DNA of 64,000 bases from Mauremys mutica. Its lineage: Eukaryota; Chordata; Testudines; Geoemydidae. Below, one piece after another: positions 31,460 through 44,477 of the stretch. The stretch spans positions 11,745,501-11,809,500 of the forward strand of contig NC_059084.1 in NCBI RefSeq assembly GCF_020497125.1. The letters are read 5' to 3'. Made by a program: the position numbers and the translations under genes. The number at the start of each line of letters is the position of its first letter. Within the stretch, counting starts at the first letter, position 1. Below the pieces are notes generated by a model, which searched no databases, had not been told where the DNA came from, and was given only the letters and a program-made list of their open reading frames with translations.

Positions 31460-33399
31460 TAATACCACCCCAGCACCCACCCACAGGACTGGCTTTCTAC
31501 TTCACCTGGCCTATGTTCACAAAAATAAGGCTAATTTCTTTCAGTTTAGGGTGCCGTGATCAACAAAATCGCCACCATAAGTGAGGTCCTTGTGGAAGGA
31601 GAATTCCTGATTTTCTATTTTTTATTGTTATTTAAAGAAGAACAATTTTCATTTTAGTTCATTGCACAAACTCTTGGGCCCATTTATTTTTCATTCATTA
31701 GAATGAAAATGAAAATTCAACTTAAAACTTAGAGAACACTAAGTTCACCTTGTTAGGGTGTTTGTGTGTGGGATCCAACAAAGGGCAAAGAGAAATCCCT
31801 ATGAATCTACTGAATCCCCCAAAATGTAAAGTATTTGAAACAATTCATTCAAAGACCACAAGATGGCAATCTAAGTAATCTCTTTACATGCAAGTGCAAT
31901 CACTAAACTTTCACATTGTGGTTCCATGGTAAGTTTTGGTGGTTTTTGTTTGTTTGTTTGTTTGTTTTTAATAATAGGGAAGAACAAAGGAAGTGAAAGA
32001 GGAAAAAATATGGGACCAACAGGAGTCAGACTAAAAAGAACCAAAACCGCCAACCCACATTTAGAATAAGAAAATGCTAGTGTTTTTCAAAGTAGAAAGA
32101 GATGGTCTGAGATGGATTTCAGAATGAGTTCTGCACTGGTCAGTGTAGCCAGCACTTCCACCAATAGATGGTGCTGTATCTTTATCGTAGTGTTAAGTTG
32201 TTGTTGTCTTGTATGTTATGATGATGTGTCTTAAGCACAGTTCCATCAGAGCAAAACCACCATTGCCCGCTGACTTAAACGGCAACGGTGGGATCGGTGA
32301 GTGTGGGCAGACGCCCATCAGCCTGAGTCTTGAGGATGAGAGCTCTAATATAGTCAGGGTCTACCCGGTTAAAAGCTTTGACAAACCAACAGGGTCACTA
32401 ATCATAGTGGCACATGGTGACTTTCCATGAAAAGGGTGTGTTAGAAAGTGTTTAGACCCGTTGAGTCCAATTTGTGCATGTTTAACAAGACCAAAGATGC
32501 AAATCTGGTGCATGCATGCAGTTACCTGAGTGAATATTAGGAGGGCAACATGGGTGGGCCTGAGGGTGTTTAACTGTATCCTTATATTATCTGAATATTA
32601 GGATTCTCATTTACTTAACTGCACGGAGTATGGAGTAAGTACAGAACATATGTCACATTACTGCCAATGAAAATGCCTGCTGCATAAATATTTTGTGTGC
32701 CTTTGGAGAGGCATGGGTAATTGAAATGCTTGCCACTTGCCTCTTCTGCCTGCATGTCCTACCGTAACCTCCTTCATCCCCCAACAAAATAGTGAAAGAC
32801 AATGGCAAAAAACAATTGAGAGCATCAAGGGCCAAATTTTCAAACAAGTGAAGTTAATAAACATGTATGCAAATCAGGTAAGTGCATTCAAGTGGCTACT
32901 GGGGTGTATTTTTGTGGGTATATGACCCAATTTCACTACATTCTAGCTGAAGCAGTTTGGAGACCCACAGAATTTTTCATACTTGGCACACAGAGACCAC
33001 ATGTGTATTGCTGAAGTTGATACCACAGGCCAACTATCTCTTTGGTGTCAAATGGAGCTGTCTCAAGAAAATATTGTTATGGGAGCCATGACCAGGTGGC
33101 GATGTTACATATAGTCTTCCAAGTTGCTTTTTATTTTATTTTTTTTTAGTGTGTGAGCTAATGTTGACGAGATGCAGTGTTGCTATTGGTTTTTATTATG
33201 CCAGGTTCTGTGCGGAAGCAGTTTCTGGAAAAGGGGCTGTGCAATCCGCAGAAGAGTTTGCTCTCTGCCTTTGGGCTCTGATGAGATTCATGTCTTGAGG
33301 CAGAGTTAATCTCTGGGAACTGGGCATTAGTGTTGCACTGAGATTCCTAGGAAATGGGACCGTTTGAATCCCTCTGTTCCAGGACTGGCATATACATGT
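31460..33399. other. Intergenic, no gene recognised
   Basis: Includes a (TTTG)n tract at about 31946-31968. The frame at 32209-32430 has no recognisable family. Otherwise AT-rich and featureless to me. Confidence 0.4.
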
Positions 33400-34155
33400 T
33401 GTGATAGACCCAGGCCAGTTGGGTACAGCAGAATAGCAGAAGGCAGATATACTGGCCACTGGATTAACAGTTTTCTGTTCCCTGACTGACCAGAGCAGGG
33501 GCTGCTCCAGGCTAATGAGAACACCTGACTCTAATTAACCTGCAAAGAGTCAGGTGAGGGCATTAAGCTAATGTGACCACCTGACTCTAATTAAGGTCCC
33601 GCTGATACTATAAAAAGGGCTCACTCCAGTCAGGCAGAGAAGAGCCAGGGAGCCAGAGGAGAGGAAGTGCGGCTGAAGAGCTGGTTAATGAAGACACCCT
33701 CAAACCATCGGTAAGGGAGCCCTAAGGTAAGGGTGAAGAAGGGAGAAGCAGGAGAGCTGTGGGGAAGTGGCCCAGGGAAATGTAGCAACTCTGGCAGTGA
33801 AAGGTTGGCTGCCAACAGCTGCTACCATTAGGGTCCCTGGGCCGGAACCCGGCGTAGAGGGCGGGCCCGGGTTCCCCCCAACCCACCACTACAGGAACAC
33901 CTCCTGGGAGGGGAAGTCAAGCCCCTGTCAGGACAGGAGGCTAAACTGTTCTGAAATAAGCCCCAGGGACAACAGAGACTGTGGGAGTTCTCTCACCAAC
34001 CTCCTTGCTGGCCTATGATGAAAAGGGCTCAGTGGACTGTAACCCTGGCTCTAGAGAGAGAAGGGCTACGTGGAGGGTCACAGTGAGCCACTGAGGCTAG
34101 CATAAACCGCCTAGAAGCGTAGGACCCACGGGGGCAAGGTCAGAGCTCTCCCACA
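33400..34155 (+). mobile_element. Solo LTR, 756 bp
   Basis: It begins TGTGATAGACC and ends CTCTCCCACA (TG...CA), flanked by a 4-bp duplication ATGT (33396-33399 and 34156-34159). An internal TATA box (ctataaaaaggg, about 33608) supports the + orientation. No internal retroviral or retrotransposon sequence adjoins it, so it is a recombined solo LTR. Gypsy or retroviral origin cannot be decided here. Confidence 0.8.
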
Positions 34156-34159
34156 ATGT

Positions 34160-35695
34160 AAATAAAACAAGTTACACTTCGATTGTACTCAACATCACTG
34201 ATTTCTCCTTCACTGGCCAACCTGCCAGGCCTTGGACATCAGTTGGCAGAGGTGCAACAGTGGTGTCAAAATGGAACACTAGTGGTGGAAGAAGGGACAA
34301 TGATATAATCGATCCCTTATGGCTTTCTGATGCTGCTACCATTCTGGATGGAAATGAAGTGCTATGGTGCAAACCTCTTCTCTGGAGCATTTATCAGAAA
34401 TGCAGTCTGCATAAATAATAAAATGCCCATGATTTAAAAATCGTACATTTCCTCTGGCATTGGGTCCAGCTTCTGCCCCAAGTCACACCCAAGCAGTCCT
34501 ATTGACTTGAGTGAGGTTACATAGATGGGATTCAAAGCAACATTTGGCTCAACATCTGCTGGTCACTTCGGTGTGAAAAACAAGTAGAAGATTGTGTTAA
34601 GCACCATGACTGGCAGAACTGAATTCTGGTGCTAAAGCTAATATACAGTAAAGGCTCCTTACCTTTCAGAATCATAGTAATTACTTTACTGCCCTATAGA
34701 AACAAAGGACAGAGGTTATGGCAGCCATTTTGTAATAGAAATTAGTTGTCTAATATACCAACTGCTGATGCCAGCTGCACTTTCAGATCAGCTGACATGA
34801 GTTGGTAGGCACAACATGCAGCACTCTAGAATGTATAATTTTTTAAATTTCCTGGTGCATAAACTGGCTTTTTTTTTTATCCTGGGTCAATCTCTTCATA
34901 ACATGCTGGTAAGATCTCTCTGTCAGATTGTCCTCAGTATGTTAGTGATCAGAGAATACAGAATGCTTCGTGATGCTATGGACATATACTCTGAGGGTGG
35001 GAAGAGAGATGTTGGTTTCTGTGTGTAAATTGCTAACTGCACTCCTGCTTGTCACCCAGCGTGACATTTGCTCTAGCTTACTCCAAACTCTTTCTCTAGT
35101 CCTCAAGTGTTAAGTACCTGGCCGTTGTCTTTTTAAGTCATTGTAAGTCATTTAGGTTAAACATTAGTAGTGTCATAGTCATTATATTGTTATAATGAAA
35201 GTATATTTCGATCATATTCACTCAGCAGGTGCCACTTTCTGCATCATAAACTATTATGAGCCAAGTAAAATTGTGGTGGGGTTGAGGATTGGCTGGAAGG
35301 AGGGAGGTTATGTGAAACAGATCCTTTAGGTCGTCAGTGGGAGTCCACGCAGCAGCCAGAACATTGCACCATTTGATGGATGTTCAGTGGCTTATGTGAA
35401 AAGAGTTTGGACTTGAATCCAGTTCCCATTAGTCAGGGGTCCTTGTCAAATTTACACCCCTTTGGCCATCTTGGCAGAGAGAGTAAAGACTAAACAGGCC
35501 TTGGGGACTGAACTGCCTTATGTCAGAGGGTTAGCTTGCCAAGTGGGCAGAGCCGTGCAGTACAAGGAAACTCCCAGGGCTGCTGGGGGATTTGAGGCCT
35601 GACAATATGGGAATGTTTATTTCAGGGCATTTTTATAAATCCTAACCACCTATCCCAATTCCAGGCTCATAGAGCATTAGGCTGGAATTTCAAAA
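34160..35695. other. Intergenic, no gene recognised
   Basis: No supported coding sequence or bounded repeat seen. Short frames have no family resemblance. Confidence 0.4.
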
Positions 35696-35703
35696 GAGCC
35701 TAC

Positions 35704-36433
35704 ATGTTGGGGACCATGGGCTTGAACTCTGGTCCACAAGATACTTAGGTGCTGGGCCCTGCCAACCAATCACCTGCTAACAGGTGCCAGAATAGAAGCT
35801 GAACTCTGACAGAGGACGTCAGTCCTGGGTTCTGATTGGTGGAATGCTGGGGCGTCCTAATTGGTTCCTGGCTCTTATTTAAACCAAACACAGGCACAGG
35901 TAGTAGTTCACGCAACTGGGTTCCTCCTGCTTACGACTGCTTCCCTCATGCTACCTGCTCCATCTGCTTGACTCTGATCTCCAGGTAACCTGACCCTACC
36001 TGCCTTCTGACACCTGACTCTTGGTTTGTCCCCTGGCCTATCTCGGACTCCGACCTCCTGGTATCTCACCCAGCCTGACTCCCGACCCCTGCTCTGAACA
36101 CTAGGTCAGACCAGGGGTTCTCAACCTGGGGTCTGTGGCCCCCTGGGGGGCGGCAAGCTAGTTTCAGGGGGTCTGCGAAGCAGGGCCATCATTAGACTGG
36201 CTGGGGCCCATGGTAGCCACGCACTCTGCTGCTGAAGCCTACAGCTCTGTGGGGAAGGAGCCTGGCACCCCGAGCCCTGGGGCCTCAAGCCCCCTCCTCC
36301 TCTCAACTGAAGCCTTGAGCACCCCTGCCCCCTGCTGGGCCCTAGAGTTTTTATAGCATGTTGTGGAGGGGCCTCAGAAAGAGAGAGGTTGAGAACCCCT
36401 GAGTCAGACCACCTATGTCCCGGTTGTGACACT
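35704..36433 (+). mobile_element. Probable solo LTR with a nested hAT MITE
   Basis: The segment starts near tgttggggacc and ends near cccggttgtgaca. It has a TATA-like atttaaacc followed by a pyrimidine-rich tract of ctgactc/ctgacc words, as in many reptile LTRs. Flanking duplications are not convincing (ctaca/ctaag), so boundaries are tentative. Confidence 0.35.
36112..36401. mobile_element. hAT-type MITE, 290 bp
   Basis: Ends CAGGGGTTCTCAACCT and the inverse AGGTTGAGAACCCCTG, flanked by GGTCAGAC (36104-36111) and AGTCAGAC (36402-36409), 7 of 8 matching. Confidence 0.85.
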
Positions 36434-39100
36434 AAGAAAGTGAGGCACCCATTGAAGTTGGGCCCATGATTCCAGTCAGCCCCTCTAGAAATTCCAGCCA
36501 TCATTATTATTGTATTGTATTCTTTAATATTCACATTACTCTAGCACCTAGAGGTCCCCATAGGGATAGATGAAGTATGAACACATAGGAAGACAGTACC
36601 TTTGCATAAAAAGACATATGAGGAGTGTGTGTGTTGGGGCGGGGGGACTACTGTCACATATTTGCCATTTTTACACACAAACCTACATTTGCCATTTGTT
36701 TTGATTCTTATAAAGAGATAAGCTTCTGTAAGATCCTCTCAGGCTGACCCTTCTGAACCAGCTAATTAAATGAACAGCAATAGCAAACTCTTCCTCATCC
36801 ACCCAATCCTCCTATGCCCTCCTCAGGGGTCTGGGAGAATAAATATACAAGCCTTGCCAAGTGCCCTGAGGTCAGCAGTCAGGAATTACCAGTGCAAGAC
36901 TTAGGGACTGCAAGACCAAGGGCAGAAGCACATTGCATTGTCAAGAGCCCCTCGCTGAGATGACCTGCCAGCAGCTCTCTCCCATGAAAGCTGGGGGACT
37001 AGTTACTCGAGCACATCAGCTGACTGCAGTTGGAGAGATTCTCCCACTCAGTCATGGGTGCTCAGCCTATGTGAGACCTTGAGTTAGGCCAAGGTGGATG
37101 CTAGGCGGGAGCATCAAACCGTGCCCTCAGAGGGTAGAACAAACCACAGCCGAAATTTCCTTTCTTACTGTCTGTGTTTCTCAGTTGACTTAGGTGTGTC
37201 TCTTGGCTTCTGCTTTTGTAAAATATAATCAGCTTTTAAAATGGGGGCAATTTAGGATTTACAGTGCAAGTTCTGGGATCTCCCACTCTGTAAGCATGAG
37301 CAATGCTAACAAGTTGCAGGTGCATGGCAACAGATGGTTGGGAAAGGCATTGTACAGTAAGTGAGGCAATGACAGGTCAGCGCCTGGACTTCAGCCTTCC
37401 CAAGGTGCTATATATCCAGTACATTTTATAGAATTCATCAGTCTTGCTTTTGGGCCAGAGATGAGGCAATCCTGCTCCACCTCTGTTGACAAACTAGATG
37501 CCAAAGCAGGGGCCTGGAAGGTGAATCAAAACCAAAGCTTCGTGGTAGCCACTCCTAAGAGCTCCAGTGAGAAATATTTCTAGAAGGGGAGACACTCAGC
37601 TTTAGAGAAGCAAAAGCTCTGACGAGGGGTCAACCCATTAAAAATGCACATGTTCTGTGTCTGTACAGTGCCTGGCACAATGGCATAATTTTGTGGTTGC
37701 TGAAAGCTGAGATCTTCAAGTGCTGAGCCTCAGATAACAAGGAATTGGATGGCATTGTCTGATTTGAACTGGACAAGGAGGCAATGAGAAAATGATGCAG
37801 CAATATGGGTTAAAGGTAGAGGGCCGCAATATTATTCAGGTATCTTATAACTCGAGGTTGGGGAAACAGCCCCATAACCACTGCCTGGCAGCGGAGTCCC
37901 AGTGCAGATTCCAATAGCTGCCAGTGCTACCGAACCAGAATGATATAGGGCCGTACCCCAGGTAACTGCCATGTAAGGGGACTGGGTCGGGGTACCAGTG
38001 CCCATGTGCCCTGCTCACATGAGGAAAGGCATTATGAAGGGGGAGCTTAAAGCAGTCATCCCCAATATGCCAAGCCAATGCTTCATAGACTCACAGCTAG
38101 GGTTAAGGAACCACAATTGGCCTGTGTTAGTCTGGAATCCACTCTGGAAACATGCATCAGTCACAAGCACAATCTATAGCCCACAGCCAGACTTCCAGGA
38201 TGCCAAGGGCAAGGTGAAAAACACCCACAAAGTGGTTTGCCAATTTTGCCATGTGGGGCCCTTCCAGGCCCTGCAAAAGGGGATCTGCTGAGCTTCCAGC
38301 AGACTAGGAGATCCAGTGCACTTATCTAATGGGACAAAGGGTGTGGCAGAAAGTTTGGGCACCAATGGAGGCTGCCCAGACCTAGAGGAAATAGACATAT
38401 CCTACCAGGAAGTGCAAGTAGCCACTCAGATCTCTGCATCCCCTGAAATGTCCGATAGGCCTGGGGGAGGATGGAGACCAGACTGGAGCCTGCAGCATGT
38501 GCTATCTCCCCACTCACATATATCTCCTTCCCCTATGAAGGAGTAACCCCACCCAGCCAGGGACAGCAGGTGCTGGATGCTGGGGAAGGTGAAGCACCAG
38601 CTGTCCCAGTCCGCACACAGCAGCTCTCCTCTGGTCCCATCAAAGGTCATCCGTCCTATGAAACAGATACAGTTTTCTATGAGGATTCACTGAATAGTGT
38701 GAACTTGCTGAAAAGGCTGAATACATATATTGAATAAAGTCAATACATTATATTAGCTTATTTAACAAAGCTATGTGTGTTCCTTGCTGAAAATAAAATA
38801 TTTACTCTGATTAATAGGAGGGTAAGTTCATACATTCAGATGAAATGATCTTGGCCAAAGTACAGCTGAGCAGCTAATACAGCCAACTGCAAACAGGAAT
38901 CTGACAAGTAAGTGAACAAACATGTTACACCATCAAGAAGGAGCTGTAACTGCTTCCCTGGGTGTTTGTGCCAAGCTGAGATATCCCCAAAAGAAACAGA
39001 GGAACAGGCAAGACAGCATGGAACACAATGGAAAAATGAATGGGAGGCTGACTCCTAGCACTCCCATTCATTTCAATAATTAATTATGCTTCTATAGTGC
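36434..39100. other. Intergenic, no gene recognised
   Basis: Several frames at 37.8-38.7 kb overlap on both strands without any domain, splice logic or codon pattern that I trust. No bounded repeat seen. Confidence 0.35.
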
Positions 39101-39104
39101 AGAG

Positions 39105-39295
39105 GAACAGAAGAGTGGCCATACTGGATGAAGTTCAATATCCTGTCTCTGGCAGTAACTAGTATCTGATGCATTAGGGAAAGGTGCAAGAAATCCTGTA
39201 GTAGTATATTATTATGGAATAAGCTCCCTGTAGAGGAAGTTTCCTCCTGACCACTCAGAGCCTGATTTATGCTCTGAAGCATGAGGATTTCTATC
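39105..39295 (-). repeat. CR1 LINE 3' region, antisense
   Basis: 'gagtggccatactggatgaagttcaatatcctgtctctggcagtaac...ggtgcaagaaatcc...aagtttcctcctgacc' is the reverse complement of the region before the CR1 3' end. Confidence 0.65.
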
Positions 39296-39837
39296 CCTTC
39301 TAAAACATTTTTAAAACGTGTGACTTACCCACAATTCCAAGTGCAGTGAATGTGCTCAACACCACTAAAAATCAAGCTCTTTGTCCCTAATTTTAATGTA
39401 CTTTCTCCGTGTTTTTTCAGATGTCAAAGGTGGGGCAGTCTAAGCCCTCCACAGTCTCCCTGGGCAGTCACTGCTTTGAAGGCTGTACGAATGGCTGATG
39501 AGTAGTTTCCTATTCTAAGCTGTTGTTTCATTGGAAAGTTATATTTTGGCCCTACCAGGACTTGATTCCCATTTTGGCCTATTTAATCCAAATCAGACAA
39601 TTTGTTAAGATCCCAGAGGTAAAAATAAAAAGGGGGGGAATTAATAGGGAAAAAATGAATCGAATAAAGAAAGAACATTAAGGAACTGGAGTCAGAGCAA
39701 TTTAATAATAAGGCCTTTACAGTTGTTCTTATTAAATTCTACAGTTATTAATGAATCTTTGTCTAAAAGGGCTGAGGGAGATTCTCTTTCAGAAATTCTG
39801 CTTGCAGGGCCAGCTCATCAGGGCTATTCCTGTGGAT

Positions 39838-40588
39838 CAGTGGTTCCCAAACTTTAACAGCCTGTGAACCCCTTTCACTAAAATGTCAAGTCTCGCGAAC
39901 CCCCTCCTAAAAAATGAATATTTCCAGGAATTTTCTCCTTTACCTGAGTATAAATTATAAAAGCGGTGATCTTGGGAATATAACATTTGTTTTTATGAGA
40001 CACTATTTATTACACGCTATTCATTATTAATTATTATTTATCATTACAGTATTTTTATTATATTATGAAAACGGCAACACTCTTCCAAGATCTCACTTTC
40101 GTAGCTTGTATCACTTTGAATAAGCCTGTTATAAGACAAGGCTCCTATGTTTCATCAAGGAGTATCAGATGTGAAACAGCAGGAAGGTATTTAAGAAGCC
40201 AACTCAAAAGAGTTCTTCCTACACAAGCATTCAGGTCTTGAGCAGTCCAGGCAAACAACGCACGTTACAACAAAGCTTAAACTTGTTCTTCATAATAATT
40301 TTAAAAACAATACTAGCTGCCTATTTAATTTTAAAAACAGCAAAAAATATCCACCTCCCTTTCCATTTCTTATAAGGAGTCTTGAATTTTAAATCTCCTC
40401 AGTGTGACAGATATGCTTGCCTTGATCTGCATAGCTCTTGGAAGTCCAGGAGCTCCGGGCTGCTGGCCCTGTGCTGCCCAAGATCCCTAGGGACAGTTCT
40501 GTCCACCATTAAGAAGTTTTTTTCCTGAGAACCCCCTGTAACATTTCGCAACCCCCCAGGTTCATGAACCCCAGTTTGGGAACCATTG
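39838..40588. mobile_element. hAT-type element, 751 bp
   Basis: Ends CAGTGGTTCCCAAACTT and the inverse GTTTGGGAACCATTG, flanked by CTGTGGAT (39830-39837) and CTGCGGAT (40589-40596), 7 of 8 matching. AT-rich interior without a transposase frame. Confidence 0.8.
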
Positions 40589-40824
40589 CTGCGGATTGAT
40601 GGGATTATATCACTTCATTTCCTTAGTCTTGTTTTGTTGTTTTTAATTCTTGTGGATAATTATTTAAAAATACAAATGTTGAAACAAGGAAGTTCAATTC
40701 TTTCCCAGTTCATCTGCCTACCTGACGCCTCCGTCAGCCCAGCGGGCTCTCAGCAGGCCAGGTGAGAATCCAAACTCTGTGCACAGCGCCTGGACAGCCC
40801 ACCCCAAAGGCTGGCACTGGATCA

Positions 40825-40935
40825 TAGTGCACTGGACTGGGAGTCAAGAAACCTGTGTTCCAAGTCTAGCTGGGTCACCTCCATGCTCAGTGACCTTGGG
40901 CATCTCTCAAGCTTCCATCCCACCCTTTGTCTCTC
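40825..40935 (+). repeat. MIR-like SINE core
   Basis: 'atagtgcactggactgggagtcaagaaacctgtgttccaagtctagctgggtcacc...gtgaccttgggc' matches the MIR core order. It is cut by the hAT MITE at 40950. Confidence 0.55.
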
Positions 40936-40949
40936 TTATCCATTTAGAC

Positions 40950-41296
40950 CAGTGGTGGGCAGCCTGCGGCCCTTCAGGGTAACCCACTGGAGGGCTGCGA
41001 GACAGTTTGTTTACATTGACCGTCCACAGGCCTGGCCGCCCGCAGCTCCCAGTGGCCGTGGTTTGCCATTCCCAGCCAATGGGAGCTGTGGGAAATGGTG
41101 CGGGCCGTAGGGACGTGCTGACCGTCGCTTCCCGCAGCTCCCATTGGCCGGGAACGGTGAACCACAGCCACTGGGAGCTGCGGGCAGCCGGGCCTGCGGA
41201 CGGTCAATGTAAACAAACTGTCTCGCGGCCTGGCCTGCCAGCAGATTACCCTGATAGGCCGCGTCCGGCCTGTGGGCTGCAGATTGCCCACCACTG
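40950..41296. mobile_element. hAT-type palindromic MITE, 347 bp
   Basis: Ends CAGTGGTGGGCAGCCTG and the inverse CAGATTGCCCACCACTG with a perfect 8-bp target duplication ATTTAGAC (40942-40949 and 41297-41304). Long GC-rich arms. Confidence 0.9.
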
Positions 41297-41977
41297 ATTT
41301 AGACGATAAGGCCCAGACCCTCAACGGTCAGATCCTTAGGAGCCTAAATTCCTTTGAATAACTGAGCCTAAGCTTTTTGGGGCAAGGGCTGTTTTTTATT
41401 AGGTGTTTGTACAATATGTAGCACAATGAGGCTTTGATTTTGGTTGCGGCCTGTTGGTGTTACTGTAATACACATAATAATAATCAACAAATTAACAAAT
41501 ACATTTGCTATAACTGACCAACCTTTGGCAGTAGTATTTTGCACAAGAATTTCACTTACCATGTTATCAGCCTTATCTGCTTGTTCTCAAGGACCAATAT
41601 GGTTGGAAATATTTTCTGCTCACTTACCTTTGGACTAGCCATTAGCCCTTGGATGGAAGCATACTGTATATGTCTAAACAAATCACTTTCTTCATACACA
41701 TAGGAGTTATTTTAGGATCCTGTTTACTGCCCTGCTTATCAGACCTTAGAGGACATTGCATCCCTTGTTGCAAAGTTCAGATCTGAATCTGAACGGAAAG
41801 ATTGGAGGTGTTTGCAGCCAATGTTTTGACTCGCAACAGAGGTCGATTGCTAGCCATGCAAAATGCCTTTCCTTGCACTAGAACGCTCAGTCATAGAGCA
41901 CAAAGGAGAATAAATAAGAGGACTGCCAAAAGCTATTTGAAATTAATGCTGAGCTAATCAATCTGATTAGAGGCTTA

Positions 41978-42160
41978 GGATATGTCTACATTGTAGTGTA
42001 AGCCCGGGCTCCAACTCAGGCTCGAGCCCCAACCCCCCCAAACACGACTCTCTCAGACTTGGGGTTGTAGGACCCTGTAGGGCTGGAGGGTCCAAGAACA
42101 GGTCAAGCCGTGACCCACATTCGAGCCCTATTGCTTTGCAGTGTAGACGCTGCCCCATTT
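41978..42160. repeat. Left end of a Harbinger-like element
   Basis: Starts with ggatatgtctacattgtagtg and continues gcccgggctccaactcaggctcgagcccc; a 'gcagtgtagac' inverse word occurs at 42138. It immediately precedes the Myb/SANT-like relic and is likely part of the same transposon family. No matching right end was found. Confidence 0.45.
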
Positions 42161-42284
42161 GACTCATGTCCTGGGAGTCCACCAAAAGTATCCCACAATC
42201 CCATGGGCCAACTTCCTTTGTCCTCTCTATCCCAACAATCTCCAATCGACTCAGCTGAAAACAAAAGCCACCCCCCACCGTCAG

Positions 42285-42987
42285 CATGCAGCAGCACTGC
42301 AGTGAGTCAGCATTAACCCTTCCATTGTCTTCTGACCACTGAGCTGCAAACACACCATCAGAGAGCCTTCCGTGTTTGCAATGGAGACCGAACAGAACAA
42401 GCCTTTTGCAAAGCATGCTGCTTCATGATCATGGAGCACAGCCAAATGTTGGCGAATCTCTTGTGCAAGGCCAGTAAAACTGGGGACTTTAGCAAAAGTA
42501 CCAAGAACGACCACACATACCAGCAATAGCTAAAAAGCTGGCAACTTAGCACATTTTCCAGACTGATGATTATTGCAGGGAGCGGATTAAGAGTCTGAAG
42601 AGCAAGTGCTGGAAGACCATAGACCAGAACTGCACCACAGGCAACCCATTGACTTCATGTCTATTTTATGAGGAGTTTGACCTGGTGTTGGGCTCTGCAC
42701 CCACCTGGTCAAACTCCATCATGGTGCATGATAATCTGGTCAGCAGGTATGGTAGCCTGCTGGCCCCAGAACCCAGCATGGGGACTGATGGGAGCCAGTA
42801 GCACATTCTGCAAAGGGACCATGAAATGACTCTGTTGCTGAAACCTGTTCCAGACCAGGCCATGGAACATGATCAATGGCAAATTCTGGGTCCATGCTCG
42901 GAGGAGCTGTTTGATGCGCCCCCGAGAAACACCCCACTGCTGAACCTGCAGCAAACCCGGAGGAGACAGAAGCTGCCCCTGAGCCTG
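42285..42987 (+). pseudogene. Decayed Myb/SANT-like transposon gene (Harbinger-type)
   Basis: The frame ending at 42987 reads a SANT-like third-helix pattern (CRERIKSLKSKCWKTI), then FYEEFDLVLG, then a conserved-looking tail LLLKPVPDQAMEHDQWQ. This layout recalls the Myb-like second protein of PIF/Harbinger transposons and domesticated MSANTD-type genes. It is broken: the upstream part is in another frame and there is an in-frame TAG at about 42799. A gtaagt donor follows at 42988. A candidate second exon lies at 46497-46576 beyond a hAT insertion. Naming rests on pattern memory. Confidence 0.55.
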
Positions 42988-43680
42988 GTAAGTTTCTGCC
43001 TCCAATTTAAAGTTTATTACTACAGTAATGGGAGGAATTTCTGCTCTAGGAACCACTGCAAAAATTATGAGAAGCCCCAGCTATCAGTGTGTATCCGCTA
43101 ATGGCGGACTCAGGGCCGTCCTTAGGCATAGGCAGAATAGGCAGCCGCCTAGGGCACCACTAGGTCTGGGGGCACCGCTCTGCCGGGAGCCGGGACAGAG
43201 GGGAAGCAGTGGAGCATGTAAGAGCAGGCTGCTGGGTCCTAGAGAGAGACGAACGCAGCACAGTCTGAGGGAGGGGATTGGCTGCTGGGGTCTCTGGGAA
43301 GGGGAGAGGGTTGGGGTTGGGGAAGGAGCTCACCTGTGAGTGTGACTCTTTCTCCCTGGCTGAAGTGAGGTGAGGCAGGCTCTGCAACCAGTATCCTTTG
43401 TTGTCCCCCATAACATCCATTCTTCTCCCCCCTGCCCCATGGAGCACCCCCTCCTTTCTCCCTCCTCCCCAGGAGCATCCCTCTCTCTCTCCTCCCTCCC
43501 CTCCGTCAGGGCTGGGTTGGGTGAGGTGCTGGGGGGTAGGTGGGGGGAGGAGGCTGGCTGCCTGCCTGCTGAGGAATGAAAGTGAAAGTAACTCACTTCC
43601 TCGGCCAGGATTGGAATGTCACACGGGGCTGGGCTGGGGTTAGCCAGATGTGTGAAAAATCAGGACAGGGGGTTGGGGTA

Positions 43681-43899
43681 GGGTGAGCAGATATCCCTAT
43701 TTTATAGGGCCAGGCCCAATTTTGGGGTCTTTTTCTCATATAGGCTCCTTTTACCCTCCACCCCCACCCCCTGTCCTGATTTTTCACACTTGCTGTCTGG
43801 TCACTCTAGGTGGGGGTAATTGGTGCCTATATAAGACAAAGCCCCAAATATCGGGACTGGCCCTATAAAATCAGGACATCTGGATCTGGTCACCCTAGC
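43681..43899. mobile_element. Tandem/inverted pair of GGGTGACCAGA MITEs
   Basis: A first copy (43681-43807; ends gggtgagcaga and tctggtcactc) is followed by a partial inverse copy (ggtgggggtaattggtgcc ... tctggtcaccc, to 43899). TA dinucleotides mark the joints. Same family as 31340-31459. Confidence 0.65.
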
Positions 43900-44477
43900 T
43901 GGGGAGCGCCTCTCCCCCGGGCTGGCAGCTGCCAGCGATCCATCTCATCCGGGGGGAGCTGCACTGGGCAGGATGAGCTGCTGTGGCTCCCTGGGTGACC
44001 TGTCCCTGAGATCAGATGCTGTGCTAACTTCACCATGGTCCGTAAGGCTGGTGGTGGTGCCCATTGGCGTGTGATTGGACCTGAGGGTTTGCTGCTGCTG
44101 TTGCCACTCTGCACCCCAAGAGGTGGATTTTGGGGTCTACTGCAGCTGTTGGACCAGCAGGCTGGGGGGTGAGCCAAGCATGAAAGCAGTACCGTGTTGC
44201 CATTTAGATTGTCATTTAACAACTTTGTTTGCCAAAAATTCTTGCTAACAATCCTGAATCCAATTTCAATATTTTTTTTAAAAAAATCAATATCTTAGCC
44301 AAAAACAGAAAATTAAGTTGTTGACAATTATTAGTGACAGGTTTGGTTTGAGGCAGGGAGTGGGCCAGTTTTCATCAGAGAAACAAAAAATGTTGACTGA
44401 CTTTCCTATAGCCTGTTACTCCTGATAAGAGCCCTCCAACAACTGTAATATGCTCATCTCCTTACTAGTGTATAAAG

